Assembly (NCBI GenBank): GCA_018396675.1
Contig: JAGTQX010000003.1
Coordinates: 1 to 64,000 of the forward strand
Source of the DNA: Candidatus Bathyarchaeota archaeon
GTDB lineage: Archaea > Thermoproteota > Bathyarchaeia > Bathyarchaeales > Bathycorpusculaceae
Reading direction: 5' to 3'
Length of the DNA: 64,000 nt
Notes under the pieces: model-generated
Told to the model about the DNA's origin: nothing
The model's input: the letters and a program-made list of their open reading frames with translations, nothing else
The model's database searches: none
In this document: piece after piece, positions 6,643-15,089 of the stretch
Position numbering within the stretch: position 1 is the first letter of the stretch
Layout: each line of letters begins with the position of its first letter
Translations under genes and position numbers: made by a program

Positions 6643-9354
6643 TTAGTCTCTTGACAGTTGAATAGCCAAATCGCCTATTATCAGGAAAAGTTTTGTTACT
6701 TTCACTTCGCCTTCTTTAACGGCAGATACCTCTGCAAGCACTTTCACTGCAGCTTCTGGGCTGATACCTAAATTAGATTGAATGTGAGGCGCCGAAACGG
6801 TGACAACTATGGCGTCTTTGCTTATGTCTAAAATCTGCTGAAGGCTGGACGTAGCAGAAGGGTTAACCAGGGCATCTTTATCTATTGGGTAAATGCATGA
6901 AATTTTGGGAGAAGCAACAGTTTGCGTTATGGCGTCTTTCACAATGCTGAAAATTGTTTCAACGTCGACTTTTGCTGATACTTGAGTTATTGCTTCTGGA
7001 TTAACGGTAAAAGCGGATTCCAACGAAGAAGTGGTTTGAGTAATGACAATGGCGTCTAAAAAAAATTCGTAGAGTGCTCCAGCAACTTTTTCAACGAAGA
7101 CTTCAGCAACAGTTTTAACGGCAGCGTCTTTTTCAACGTTAAAGGTTGTCTCAATTCCCAATGTGGCTAAAGCCTTCACAATAGCATCCTCTGTAAGGTT
7201 GAAAGCGGTTTCAGGTGCATGTAGGCTTTGGCTGGAAACAGCCGCATATTCCTCAAGGTTATACGCAGTTTGATAAGCGGGTATAGAAAGCGTTTGCACA
7301 CCAGCGTCAACATAAACCTCATAAGTCTGAGCAACTGTTAAAAACGCAAATTTTATGTTGTATGGACTTGCGCTTTTTGTTAGGTATAATGTGCCTATGT
7401 AACCGTTGTATGACGTGTAGAAGCTGCTCCATGTATGGTCTGGAGGAAACCCGTCGGAGGTTTCGTCAATCCAGTCCACGCGGTCTTCCCAAGCTGAACC
7501 GTTCCATCTGCGATAGTAAATGTGTGCGAATTCGGGATAGAAGCCCCAAAAGACATAAAGCTCGCTTCCTGCACGGGTTATGGTTGGTGCGCAATAGTCT
7601 GTTCCGTCATCCTTTTGTGGAATGCCTGACTGAAGTGTAACTTCTGTTCCAAAACTGTTCGTGCCGTAAACATATTTCGCGTAAACAATGTCTAATGGGT
7701 TGCCGGAAGAGTAGCGCATAAACACGATGTGAACATCATCGCCTTCAGCCACCGCTGAATGAAACATGCTGTGATAAGCACCGCTAACCGTCGTTGCCTC
7801 GCTTCGCCATTGGCTGCCGTCCCAAGTTTTAACGTGGATAGGCTCACCATATGAACCAGTGTTATGCCCAGCAAACACTATTGCCATTTTGCCGTTGGTT
7901 AAAGGAATAGGTGAAACTGCCCAACTATCCTTCTCAACTGTTGAAAGTTGATATGGAAATCCGCTTGGAGTTGTGCCCCAAGTGCCATCATTGTTGCCAG
8001 ATTTGATGATGAATGGGCAACGTTTACTGTTCATAAGTTCTCTGTAGCCAATCCAAACATAACCGTCACTGTCTACGCCTATATGCGGGTTACTCGCTTT
8101 GTTGTAGGTTGTGCTAACTGTCTGTTCACTTGCAGACCACGCTATTAAACCATCACTGTTTGGCACGCCGCGCCTGTAATAAATTTGTGTTCCATATCGT
8201 GTGGCAGCATAATGCACATATGTGCCGTCAAAAAACACTGAAACGTGAGGTCCATAGTCGCCTGTTCTAATAACATTTTCTGAAGACCAACTTACTCCAT
8301 CTGTGCTTGTTCTATAAACAAGGTTGCCAGTTGCAGTATTAGCGTAGAAAACCCAGAAACGCCCATTTGCATAAAAGGCTTTACGTTGAAAACTTGCTTG
8401 AGTTTGATAGGGATTAGATGCTGTGCCAACAACATGTGCTGGTGACTTCCAAACCACGGTTGAAGCAAGGTTTTGAACCGCAGCGTCCACGTTTATCTCG
8501 TAAAGTTGTCCTTCTTGTCCGATGGGGCCTGTGTCCGCTATTACCACGCAGTCCAAGTATACCGTGTGCGCCGATTGAGAATAGGTTAGTCCCGCATCAA
8601 CCTCATTGTTAGCATGTTGACTAGTGTTTATGCCAGTAGCGTTCGCAATCTCTGTCCCATTAAGATACCATCTAACTTCGCCGCTTGTGCCTTTGACTGC
8701 TTTAATTTCAAGGCAATACCACGTGTTAAGCTGAGGTGTAGGAGACGCTACTCTTTTCTCATACCATGAGCTTGTGCCTGTTTTATACCATAGAGACCAT
8801 TTCATTGTTCCAGCATCGTTTATCACGCCAAAAGTTGCGCCTTCATACGTTTCTAATACTTGGTCACGATTATTTGATGAAGGAAACGATGCCCAACGCA
8901 CATAAGCTCTTGCGAAAAGAGTTGTCTGAGCAGTGAAAGTTTTGTAGCAACACGCTGGATAGTCTATATTGCCACTTGTTGAAACGGCTTTTGCACTTCT
9001 AGAACCATGATGTGCTTGTTCAGTGACAACAGTTAAGCTGCAGCCTGAATATACTTTTGTTCCTGTCCAAGCGCTGAAATCGCCGCTTTCGAAACCATCC
9101 TGAAATATGACTGTGAAGTATTGAGCTAAATATTCTCTTTGCCATGCTGAAACTTTCGGAAAAATCTTCTCGTGCACGTATCGTTCAAGCGCTTCTTTGT
9201 TTTGGAGGTATTTAGGCGGCACTTTAAGTGGAAAGGGAAACTGTTCACCGCAAAAGGGACATTTATGACTGTTGGGCTTAACTTCCCTACGGCAACGTGG
9301 ACAAATGTAATCCCACATGGGTAAAAGCCTAACTAACCAGTAGGGAAGCTTCAA
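6643..9354 (-). CDS. large mosaic adhesion-like virion protein
   Basis: A 903-residue mosaic. Residues 18-35 are a zinc ribbon (CPRC...CPFC). Residues about 88-275 look like a concanavalin/LamG-type sandwich ('FQDGFESGDFSAWTGT', 'NTWYCLEIKAVKG', 'YLDCVVIADTGPIG'). Residues about 300-670 look like a sialidase/BNR-type beta-propeller with repeated 'S-DG--W' and 'YYRRWNGSAWED' blades. Residues 678-881 are ten copies of a 20-residue repeat with 'DA' at positions 6-7. Such a layout suggests a glycan-binding receptor or tail fibre protein. It is placed between small lysis-like genes and the connector, not at the usual distal end of the tail genes. The zinc ribbon at the front of an external protein is unusual. 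Function is inferred from domain character. Confidence 0.55.
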   Translation of the reverse strand: MKLPYWLVRLLPMWDYICPRCRREVKPNSHKCPFCGEQFPFPLKVPPKYLQNKEALERYVHEKIFPKVSAWQREYLAQYFTVIFQDGFESGDFSAWTGTKVYSGCSLTVVTEQAHHGSRSAKAVSTSGNIDYPACCYKTFTAQTTLFARAYVRWASFPSSNNRDQVLETYEGATFGVINDAGTMKWSLWYKTGTSSWYEKRVASPTPQLNTWYCLEIKAVKGTSGEVRWYLNGTEIANATGINTSQHANNEVDAGLTYSQSAHTVYLDCVVIADTGPIGQEGQLYEINVDAAVQNLASTVVWKSPAHVVGTASNPYQTQASFQRKAFYANGRFWVFYANTATGNLVYRTSTDGVSWSSENVIRTGDYGPHVSVFFDGTYVHYAATRYGTQIYYRRGVPNSDGLIAWSASEQTVSTTYNKASNPHIGVDSDGYVWIGYRELMNSKRCPFIIKSGNNDGTWGTTPSGFPYQLSTVEKDSWAVSPIPLTNGKMAIVFAGHNTGSYGEPIHVKTWDGSQWRSEATTVSGAYHSMFHSAVAEGDDVHIVFMRYSSGNPLDIVYAKYVYGTNSFGTEVTLQSGIPQKDDGTDYCAPTITRAGSELYVFWGFYPEFAHIYYRRWNGSAWEDRVDWIDETSDGFPPDHTWSSFYTSYNGYIGTLYLTKSASPYNIKFAFLTVAQTYEVYVDAGVQTLSIPAYQTAYNLEEYAAVSSQSLHAPETAFNLTEDAIVKALATLGIETTFNVEKDAAVKTVAEVFVEKVAGALYEFFLDAIVITQTTSSLESAFTVNPEAITQVSAKVDVETIFSIVKDAITQTVASPKISCIYPIDKDALVNPSATSSLQQILDISKDAIVVTVSAPHIQSNLGISPEAAVKVLAEVSAVKEGEVKVTKLFLIIGDLAIQLSRD
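6712..7323 (-). repeat. ten 20-residue coding repeats in the adhesion-like protein
   Basis: The C-terminal third of the 903-residue protein is built of units of pattern [FYL]-x-[hydrophobic]-x-x-[DE]-A-[hydrophobic], about twelve more residues, then the next aromatic. Examples are YEVYVDAGVQTLSIPAYQTA and FSIVKDAITQTVASPKISCI. Nine units are exactly 20 residues from start to start; one is 24. A lone related copy (YEINVDAAVQ) precedes the propeller. The DNA is too diverged to show as a nucleotide repeat. Confidence 0.7.
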
Positions 9355-9365
9355 TCTTCGTCACC

Positions 9366-9854
9366 TTATGACGGTCTCTGGAACTTTCCAGTATAGTAAA
9401 CCTTCACTGTATCGCCACTAACCACGTTTTTGGTTGTGAACGTGTCTCTGCAATACATTGTTCCATCGCTGCTGGCGTTGAATAGACCGCACTCGTTTAA
9501 AGCGTAAGCGCTGGTGATGTTGAAGGTTGCGTCCATACTGCATTCACCCGTGTTAGCGTCTTTGCTATATGTGCCTTGAACCCGCATAACCTCGTTGCCC
9601 AAGGCGGTCTGTGAAGCGTTTGGCGTTGTGCTATCCGTGCCTATGGCTACGTAATTGAAAACTGCTGGTCTGCTACCGCTGCCGTCGAAGACTTGACCGC
9701 ACAGAGCGTTAAGTCCCGCGTCAACAATCAAATCCTCAAAGTCAAATTCACGCTCATCCACATCCACTAATTGCCCGTTTCGCCAAACCTCAACACGTCT
9801 TGTTATACCAACAACCACGCCAACACGTTTTTCCATATTCTTCTTACATTCCAT
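9366..9854 (-). CDS. probable virion surface/tail-fibre-associated protein
   Basis: I start at ATG 9854 (GGAGG ten bases upstream) instead of the track start at 9899, giving 162 residues. The protein is beta-rich with 'DLIVDAGLNALCGQVFDG', 'NYVAIGTDSTTPNASQTALG' and 'NECGLFNASSDGTMYCRDTF', the strand pattern and 'AIGTG-T-P--T-L--E' motif common in phage tail-fibre or minor structural proteins that precede long adhesion proteins. It is twelve bases ahead of the 903-residue gene, so the two are co-translated and may form one fibre. No enzyme motif is seen. Confidence 0.45.
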   Translation of the reverse strand: MECKKNMEKRVGVVVGITRRVEVWRNGQLVDVDEREFDFEDLIVDAGLNALCGQVFDGSGSRPAVFNYVAIGTDSTTPNASQTALGNEVMRVQGTYSKDANTGECSMDATFNITSAYALNECGLFNASSDGTMYCRDTFTTKNVVSGDTVKVYYTGKFQRPS

Positions 9855-9905
9855 ATTTTTCACTCCTCCATATTTTTGGTTTCTCGCATAGACTGGCAAA
9901 ACAGC

Positions 9906-10133
9906 CTATGTTCGAGCCACCTCCCGCAAACTACCATCCATATTCCAAGAAAAAGTTAGAGTGAACAGCAGCTCATCGCCCATAAACGCCTTAATAGTGG
10001 CTACGGTGCCGTCCATATTCCACGCAAACGCCAGTCGTGTGATCCGCTTTCCAGGCGGCGGAGCCATAAGCCCATTTAAAGCACTGTGAATAGCCTTGTA
10101 GGCTTCTTCATACCGTCCGTAAGGCACTTCCAT
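9906..10133 (-). CDS. small viral protein of unknown function
   Basis: A 75-residue ORF packed between the membrane protein and the fibre-associated gene. It contains two similar segments, 'RLAFAWNMDGTVATIKAFMG' and 'LTFSWNMDGSLREVART', about 25 residues apart, so it seems to be made of a repeated short beta unit. Homologous proteins with 'W--DG----I' repeats occur near phage tail genes, but I cannot name the family. The tight spacing on both sides supports it being real. Confidence 0.4.
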   Translation of the reverse strand: MEVPYGRYEEAYKAIHSALNGLMAPPPGKRITRLAFAWNMDGTVATIKAFMGDELLFTLTFSWNMDGSLREVART

Positions 10134-10145
10134 AAGTTGCTCCCT

Positions 10146-10385
10146 TCAAGGTTTAGCCGTGTCTACGAGTTTCTGAAGCCAAACCGTTATTGCAGTAGGC
10201 CCGACAATAGCCGTGTAAACGTCAAAGGTTACTCCAGCCAAGTCAAGTCCAAGCGCTGAAAACGCGGCTATAGTTGCAGTTCGCAGAAACCTATGCCAGT
10301 TGAAAGGCTCTTTTTGCGCTGAATAACCTAGAAAAGCGTAGATAATTCCTGCTCCAACGCCTAAACAAACGTTTAAAAGGTTCAT
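10146..10385 (-). CDS. small membrane protein, possible holin
   Basis: A 79-residue protein with an N-terminal membrane helix (about residues 5-22), a short basic loop ('QKEPFNWHRFLRT') and a second hydrophobic stretch (about 35-62). Size and two-helix topology fit a phage holin, or the small membrane proteins often seen in archaeal virus late operons. No lysin is recognisable next to it, so the holin role is only a guess. It starts two bases after the stop of a 39-residue ORF. Confidence 0.4.
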   Translation of the reverse strand: MNLLNVCLGVGAGIIYAFLGYSAQKEPFNWHRFLRTATIAAFSALGLDLAGVTFDVYTAIVGPTAITVWLQKLVDTAKP

Positions 10386-10386
10386 T

Positions 10387-10506
10387 TTACGTTTTCACCT
10401 CCAAGCTGGTTTCAATACGGTGAACGTGTTTCCCGCCATTCCAGAAGGAAGCCAAGCACGCGTTTTCGAGGGGAAAGGAGAAGCCAAAACATAGAACATG
10501 CATCAT
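10387..10506 (-). CDS. short ORF (39 residues) between portal and membrane protein
   Basis: Too short for the ORF track. ATG 10506 overlaps the portal stop (ATGA), and TAA at 10387-10389 lies just before the next start at 10385, so it exactly fills the gap. The product begins MMHVLCFGFSFPLENACLAS. No family is recognised. The perfect packing suggests it is translated, but the sequence has no other support. Confidence 0.35.
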   Translation of the reverse strand: MMHVLCFGFSFPLENACLASFWNGGKHVHRIETSLEVKT

Positions 10507-11723
10507 GGTTTTGCCTCCTCTGGAATGGTTTCGGGACTTTTCTCCCACAACTCCCAACCCCACTTTACAGCGTTTTTGCGAAATTCTTCTGGGCGAATCA
10601 AGCCAAGCTCTGCAGCCTTAAGCATGTCAGTTATACTTATCTGCGGGGTTTTGGGCGCACCCCAGTTTAGACGTACCCTAGCCTCGGAAGGGTCAAAACC
10701 AGCTTGAAACAGGACATGTGCAAAAATGGATTGCTCCACTTGACGTTTAATATACCGCTGAACAGGTTTGATGAGCATCTCCTGCAGTTCTAATGCAGCT
10801 CTTGCGCTTGCCTCCGTAAAACCCGGCGTGCTAAAAAGCCTCGGCAGCGGCGTTTCGCATCCGAGGTAAAACTGGTTTATGATGTAGTCCATGTAATACT
10901 CGAATCTGGCGCGGGGGTCTATTGTTAAGGGTTTTATTTCGCCTTTTCCACTGTAAAAAAGCCATACACCTTCCTCTGGACGGCTTTTGATAGCCTTTTC
11001 AAATTTTTGGATTGTTGCCGCGTCAGCTCTTTCGAGAAGTGCCAAAACGTCTGGTCCAGCGTATTTTTCGAAGATTTTTGGCATTATTCGTTCTATTTTG
11101 GCTTTCATCCAAGCGTAAGCCGGGCGCTTATCTGACTGAAATGTAAGCGAATGCAGTAAAACTTGTAATACGCCTGTTCCGTAACCAGAAGTTCCCAAAC
11201 AGTTTATGCGCCAGTGGATTACAGCTTCAGGGTTAAGCGTTTCTCCACCGTAAGCTGCACGTAGTTTATAGCCCTCAACTTTGTATGGCATTTTAAGTCT
11301 GTCTTCTTGGATGAAGCTGTGCTCGATTTTTTCTACTGCGTCTACTGGAAGCCTATGCAATCCCGTTAGCCTTTCGGGAGTTACTTTAAGCCAGAAATCG
11401 TTTCCACACGCGATTAAAACGCGTGCCATCTCGCATAAAAGCGTGTCCAAGTTTACTTCTTCGTTGAAATGGTCCACGGCGCTTTTTGCTTCTTGGGCTC
11501 TGCTGTAGTTCTCGTTGACGGTTGTGTAGAAACCCATGCCAACGGTTGAAGCTGCGAGCAAGTCTACGCTTGCTTTGCATGCTGGGTCTCTTTCGTAAAG
11601 TTTCATAACATCGGCTAATGGTATGCTGGGATTTTCATAAACTGTCTGCGACTGTGAATAAGCATAACTGCCGCGTGTTTTCACCCTGAAAGCTTCAAAC
11701 AAACGTCTTAAGACACTGTTCAT
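10503..11723 (-). CDS. portal protein
   Basis: A 406-residue protein with phage portal features: the opening helical region with 'NPSIPLADVMKLYERDPACK' followed by 'LLAASTVGMGFY', a central 'LIACGNDFWLKV' strand, 'PEAVIHWRINCLGTSGYGTG' (the usual 'I-H-R------YG-s-L' motif), and a C-terminal helical part. Portals form the dodecameric ring at one capsid vertex through which DNA enters and leaves. Normally portal precedes protease and capsid; here it follows them, separated by two small DNA/RNA-binding-like genes. It overlaps the preceding winged-helix gene by four bases. Confidence 0.8.
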   Translation of the reverse strand: MNSVLRRLFEAFRVKTRGSYAYSQSQTVYENPSIPLADVMKLYERDPACKASVDLLAASTVGMGFYTTVNENYSRAQEAKSAVDHFNEEVNLDTLLCEMARVLIACGNDFWLKVTPERLTGLHRLPVDAVEKIEHSFIQEDRLKMPYKVEGYKLRAAYGGETLNPEAVIHWRINCLGTSGYGTGVLQVLLHSLTFQSDKRPAYAWMKAKIERIMPKIFEKYAGPDVLALLERADAATIQKFEKAIKSRPEEGVWLFYSGKGEIKPLTIDPRARFEYYMDYIINQFYLGCETPLPRLFSTPGFTEASARAALELQEMLIKPVQRYIKRQVEQSIFAHVLFQAGFDPSEARVRLNWGAPKTPQISITDMLKAAELGLIRPEEFRKNAVKWGWELWEKSPETIPEEAKP

Positions 11724-11962
11724 TCGAGGCCCTCCAAAAGTTTTTGTCCTTTTTCGGTTATGACATAAGGCGCACGGTGGCGTTGTTCGCTTTTCACGAT
11801 GTAACCGTTTTGAACAAGATAACGGAAGATCCCCTCAAAGGCGCTATGAGTCCCACACTGTTTAATGGCGCGTTTTTCAAGCTCGGTTCTGCATAAAGGC
11901 CGTTTTTTAAGCTCTTTCAACATGATTTTTGCGAGGTGTAATCTATCATGAAGTTTACGCAT
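11720..11962 (-). CDS. small winged-helix protein in the capsid operon
   Basis: I use ATG 11962, which overlaps the stop of the zinc protein by eight bases, instead of the track start at 12010. The 80-residue product has an ArsR/MarR-like winged helix: helix 'LAKIMLKELKKRPLCRTELEKR', recognition region 'SAFEGIFRYLVQNGYIVKSE', and the wing 'YVITEKGQKLLEGLE'. It is likely a DNA-binding regulator. Its place between major capsid and portal is odd for a regulator, and it may act with the adjacent zinc protein. Confidence 0.55.
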   Translation of the reverse strand: MRKLHDRLHLAKIMLKELKKRPLCRTELEKRAIKQCGTHSAFEGIFRYLVQNGYIVKSEQRHRAPYVITEKGQKLLEGLE

Positions 11963-12212
11963 CTGGTTTAACCTCCACTGGTTTTTGTTTACTGAAAAAA
12001 GGGGGAGCATGGCGAGGGCAGAACATCAGCGTTTGAAGTTCTCTGTGGCCGTCTAAAGCGTAGGTTCTAGGCGTTGTGTCAGGCATGTAAGGCGTCATTT
12101 CAGCTCCGCATACTGGGCAGATTTGCCAACAATCACATAATACAGAGTCTTCTAGGCTTTTCAGCAGATGTGTTTTACCGCATCTCGAGCATTTTCCTTC
12201 AAACGCTGCCAT
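11955..12212 (-). CDS. small zinc-finger protein in the capsid operon
   Basis: An 85-residue protein with Cys pairs 'CSRCGKTH', 'CDC' and 'CPVCGAEM' and a later 'CPRH', enough ligands for one or two zinc sites. No family is recognised. It starts at ATG 12212, 33 bases after the major capsid gene, and its end overlaps the winged-helix start. A role in DNA or RNA binding, or as a minor head protein, are both possible. Confidence 0.5.
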   Translation of the reverse strand: MAAFEGKCSRCGKTHLLKSLEDSVLCDCWQICPVCGAEMTPYMPDTTPRTYALDGHRELQTLMFCPRHAPPFFSKQKPVEVKPDA

Positions 12213-12245
12213 TCTAGTTAACCCTCTTTGTTGATATTAAGTCAG

Positions 12246-13199
12246 CTATAGCGATGTGCTTATGTTGACCATTTTTGCGACTGCTTTGCTGCGGAGTATG
12301 CCTAAGCCGAAGCGTGTGGTAGCTCTAACACCGAATTCGCCTGTTTTCGGGTCTTCCCAGTCTTCGACTGTTATGTCTCTGCGAAGTAACATGACTGCGG
12401 CTACGCGTGTGTCGATGGCGTAGGCTACTCCGTTAGGCACAAGAGTGCTTGCCAAAACCTTCATGCCTAGAACACTGCCAACAACGCCGCGCTCTAAATC
12501 CACCTGTTCCGATGGGAGATACTGTGCATGGATAAATTTATCATCATTTAAGAGTTGGTGCAGTTGCACTTCGTTTAGGGCTAATACTGTTGGACGCCAG
12601 TTTTCGCCACGAACAGCATTATGAAGTTTCACCACTCCAGACCAGTTGAGGGCTGCGCCGCCGTTGTCTATGGGCGCGCCTCCAGCCAAGTCAGCGTTTG
12701 TTAAGGCGCCGTACATGGCGAGTATGCGGTTTGTCTCGTTTTCGCCTAGTGCTCTGCCAACTTTTTCAGTCATCGTGTCCATCACGTTCCAAGTGGCGTC
12801 TTCCAGAAACTCGCGGGTCCAGACTTCGGATGATTCAGCCACTATGTTAGTGTAAACATCCACTGTGGCGGCTTTTTTGCCGCTAAGCCGTGTGTAGGCG
12901 CCTTCAGCATAACGGTAAGCTACAGCCTTCTCGTCTAGAGGGAACCTCTCCATAGTCTCTGTTGTAGGTCTCACCATTATGATTTCTCTGCCAATCATTT
13001 CCGGATAGGCGGCTTCAACAAGAGTGTCATGCATGTGTCCAAGCGCGCCCACCGTGTCGCTGAACAAACGCTCTTTCAAAGCGACTTCGCAGTAACGCCG
13101 TAGAAAAGGGTGTACTGCTGCCTTACGGGTTAAATTTTCCATCAACTGCCGAAACTCATGGTCTGACTCGATTAGGCTTTCGAAAAGTCTAGGTTTCAT
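12246..13199 (-). CDS. major capsid protein (HK97-like fold)
   Basis: A 317-residue protein, typical size for an HK97-fold major capsid protein without a long delta domain. The N-terminal helical region is followed by the E-loop-like and P-domain pattern, and the C-terminal part 'VVGSVLGMKVLASTLVPNGV' then 'AAVMLLRRDITVEDWEDP' is the usual 'G-i-G--v--s--vp' and 'y--R-d--v' end of this fold. It lies after protease and decoration genes, as expected. Encapsulins share this fold, but the portal and connector genes in the same operon favour a virus. Confidence 0.7.
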   Translation of the reverse strand: MKPRLFESLIESDHEFRQLMENLTRKAAVHPFLRRYCEVALKERLFSDTVGALGHMHDTLVEAAYPEMIGREIIMVRPTTETMERFPLDEKAVAYRYAEGAYTRLSGKKAATVDVYTNIVAESSEVWTREFLEDATWNVMDTMTEKVGRALGENETNRILAMYGALTNADLAGGAPIDNGGAALNWSGVVKLHNAVRGENWRPTVLALNEVQLHQLLNDDKFIHAQYLPSEQVDLERGVVGSVLGMKVLASTLVPNGVAYAIDTRVAAVMLLRRDITVEDWEDPKTGEFGVRATTRFGLGILRSKAVAKMVNISTSL

Positions 13200-13205
13200 A
13201 GCGCA

Positions 13206-13637
13206 TCACTTCTCCACATAAATGAAGATAAGGTCGTCTGCCGCCGAAGCAGATTCTAAAGCCCATCCGAGCTTGCGGTTATAATAAACCGTGTATGTGG
13301 CTGTTCCACCTTCGTTCACTGCTTGGTCAGCAAGCTGTAAAACGCGTTTGCTTGAGTCGGCGCCATAAACCGCTTTGCCACGAGTTACCGCGCCGCCAAC
13401 TTTAACCTTAACTCTTCCGCGGATAATTACTGGACACGGGTCGCCTGCTGCAACGTTTTTTAAGGCTATGCCGACGCAATCCTGCGCTGATGCCGCTGGG
13501 CTAACCTTGTCGTCTGCACTTAAATAAACCGGGTCGCCTTTCGTTATGGCTGCTGCCGCCTCAAAAGTTTCGATTATAGCGTTAGGATCATCTGTCTCGC
13601 CTATGCTCATCCAAGACTTTCCAGTGTTGTCAGCCAT
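13206..13637 (-). CDS. capsid decoration protein (DUF2190-like)
   Basis: I start at ATG 13637 (MADNTGKSW). The product is an all-beta protein: 'FEAAAAITKGDPVYLSADDK', 'DCVGIALKNVAAGDPCPVII', then 'VKVKVGGAVTRGKAVYGADS'. This is the DUF2190 pattern of small capsid-decorating or stabilising proteins encoded next to major capsid genes. It would bind the outside of the head as trimers or monomers. The major capsid gene starts seven bases further on. Confidence 0.65.
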   Translation of the reverse strand: MADNTGKSWMSIGETDDPNAIIETFEAAAAITKGDPVYLSADDKVSPAASAQDCVGIALKNVAAGDPCPVIIRGRVKVKVGGAVTRGKAVYGADSSKRVLQLADQAVNEGGTATYTVYYNRKLGWALESASAADDLIFIYVEK

Positions 13638-13761
13638 ACATTTTCCACTCTCCATTTTTCGCGTTAGTGGTTTCAGCCAGTTCAGCCTGGCCTACTCCCA
13701 GATTCGCATAAAGCGACTGTGAAAACATTGCCTGGAAAAAGGAGCTAACGCTAGCTTGCAT
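13630..13761 (-). CDS. short ORF (43 residues) between protease and decoration genes
   Basis: Not in the ORF track. ATG 13761 lies within the last codons of the protease gene and its TGA overlaps the start of the decoration gene by eight bases. The product (MQASVSSFFQAMFSQSLYAN, then an acidic, polar tail) could be a short helical peptide. It exactly bridges the gap, which suggests coupled translation, but I know no family and it could be spacer. Confidence 0.35.
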   Translation of the reverse strand: MQASVSSFFQAMFSQSLYANLGVGQAELAETTNAKNGEWKMYG

Positions 13762-14920
13762 TCTGCATCACCTTTTCATTTAGCCTTAAAAGGACGCCTC
13801 GAAGCTCTTGGCACATTCTCTGCGGACCCAGACCCCAGCTTCGCTCCACCATGGGACTCGGCAAAACATTTCGAATCATTTTGACTACGTCTTCCACGGG
13901 AACCATTAGCCTAGAGTTTTTCACTAGCAAACTTTCAGCTACGCCGCCATAGACAACGCTTTTGGAAGCGGAAGCTGGGGTCATGTAGGCTGCATGCAAC
14001 GTTAACCAATCTCGGATTCTGGTTTCGTTCCACATTTTATCCTTGGCAAAGAAAATGCTTTGAACGAGGCTTTTTTCCGGTTCCGCCTTAAGTTTTCCCA
14101 TTATAGCGAATATGCCGTTTTCGCGGTCAAGCCAAACAGTGCTGAAGTGTTCAGGCATAAAAGCCGCCATGTCCTGGTAAAAGCCGAGAATGTACTCGCC
14201 AGACATGATCGGCTCAATGCGTTGCTCTTTTTGCAGTTTTTCCAAAACTTGAATGTTCGCTTCTGGCACGCCTGGCACAGCCACGAGGCTCAATTCGGCG
14301 TTGTGCAAACCGTGTGGCACTTTACCATCTACAAAATCCAGCCTTTCATAATCTGCGCCTACGCTTACATGTTTAATCAAGCCTTTGCGTATTTTCTCTG
14401 CCGTTTCATCATCGTAAATTTCAGCTTCGTACCAAAGGTTTTGGCCGTCCCACTGGGCGTTTACAACCTTGCCAACAGCGTTAGGCACAGAAACATGCTC
14501 TATGTAAACAGGTGCATAAACCAGTCTAGAAGCGAAGGCTTGTAATTCTTCAGGAGTGTAAATGTTTAGGTTTCGGCTTATTCCAGCGGTTAAGGCCACG
14601 CCGCGAATACGCAGAGGCTTGTCAACAATTTTCTCCAAAACTTTGAAGGGCAAAACCGCCAGAAAATGCTCATGCTTATGTGATGCTTCACCTTTGGAAT
14701 GCTTGTCAAACCATTCTTTGGCTTTCTCAACAGTCCAGCCCTTTGAAACGTCGAAAAGGTAACTTATGATTTCAGTGTGGTCTTTTCCTTTCGGCTTGCC
14801 TACAAGGGCTTTTACGCCTTCATCCTCGGAAAGCGTTATTGTACGTATGCTTTCAGGTTCGAAATCATCTGGATTTCGGTGACCGCTTCGAACAAAGTTT
14901 TGACTTATTTCCCAAGGCAC
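13751..14920 (-). CDS. prohead (capsid maturation) protease
   Basis: A 389-residue protein. The N-terminal region resembles a short domain found on many prohead proteins ('WEISQNFVRSGHRNPDDFEP', 'VSKGWTVEKAKEWFDKH'). From about residue 100 comes a protease-like core: 'RIRGVALTAGISRNLNIYTP', 'APVYIEHVSVPNAVGKV', 'IRKGLIKHVSVGADYERLDF' and 'LHNAELSLVAVPGVPEANI', the His and Ser-containing pattern of the HK97-type prohead serine protease clan. It would cleave capsid and scaffold during head maturation. The GTG at 14920 starts the frame. It is the first gene of the visible late operon; no terminase gene precedes it. Confidence 0.65.
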   Translation of the reverse strand: MPWEISQNFVRSGHRNPDDFEPESIRTITLSEDEGVKALVGKPKGKDHTEIISYLFDVSKGWTVEKAKEWFDKHSKGEASHKHEHFLAVLPFKVLEKIVDKPLRIRGVALTAGISRNLNIYTPEELQAFASRLVYAPVYIEHVSVPNAVGKVVNAQWDGQNLWYEAEIYDDETAEKIRKGLIKHVSVGADYERLDFVDGKVPHGLHNAELSLVAVPGVPEANIQVLEKLQKEQRIEPIMSGEYILGFYQDMAAFMPEHFSTVWLDRENGIFAIMGKLKAEPEKSLVQSIFFAKDKMWNETRIRDWLTLHAAYMTPASASKSVVYGGVAESLLVKNSRLMVPVEDVVKMIRNVLPSPMVERSWGLGPQRMCQELRGVLLRLNEKVMQNAS

Positions 14921-15089
14921 TTAGAGACACCAACCCACGCCAATTTCACGAGAAAACTATACGCGGAAGAAAATGAAAAACCAAATTGTACCACACAAGA
15001 GACAGTAAATTGGAACCAAACATAGTCCAGTATAATGGGTCAAATGCAAAAATAACATCAGAAAGTATGCGGATTAGTCTGCGCGCGAT

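Noticed and set aside
12246-13199. Encapsulin compartment instead of a viral capsid
   Set aside because: Portal, prohead protease, connector and tail genes are in the same operon.
14060-14545. 161-residue plus-strand ORF
   Set aside because: It is antisense to the prohead protease gene, which has clear family pattern.
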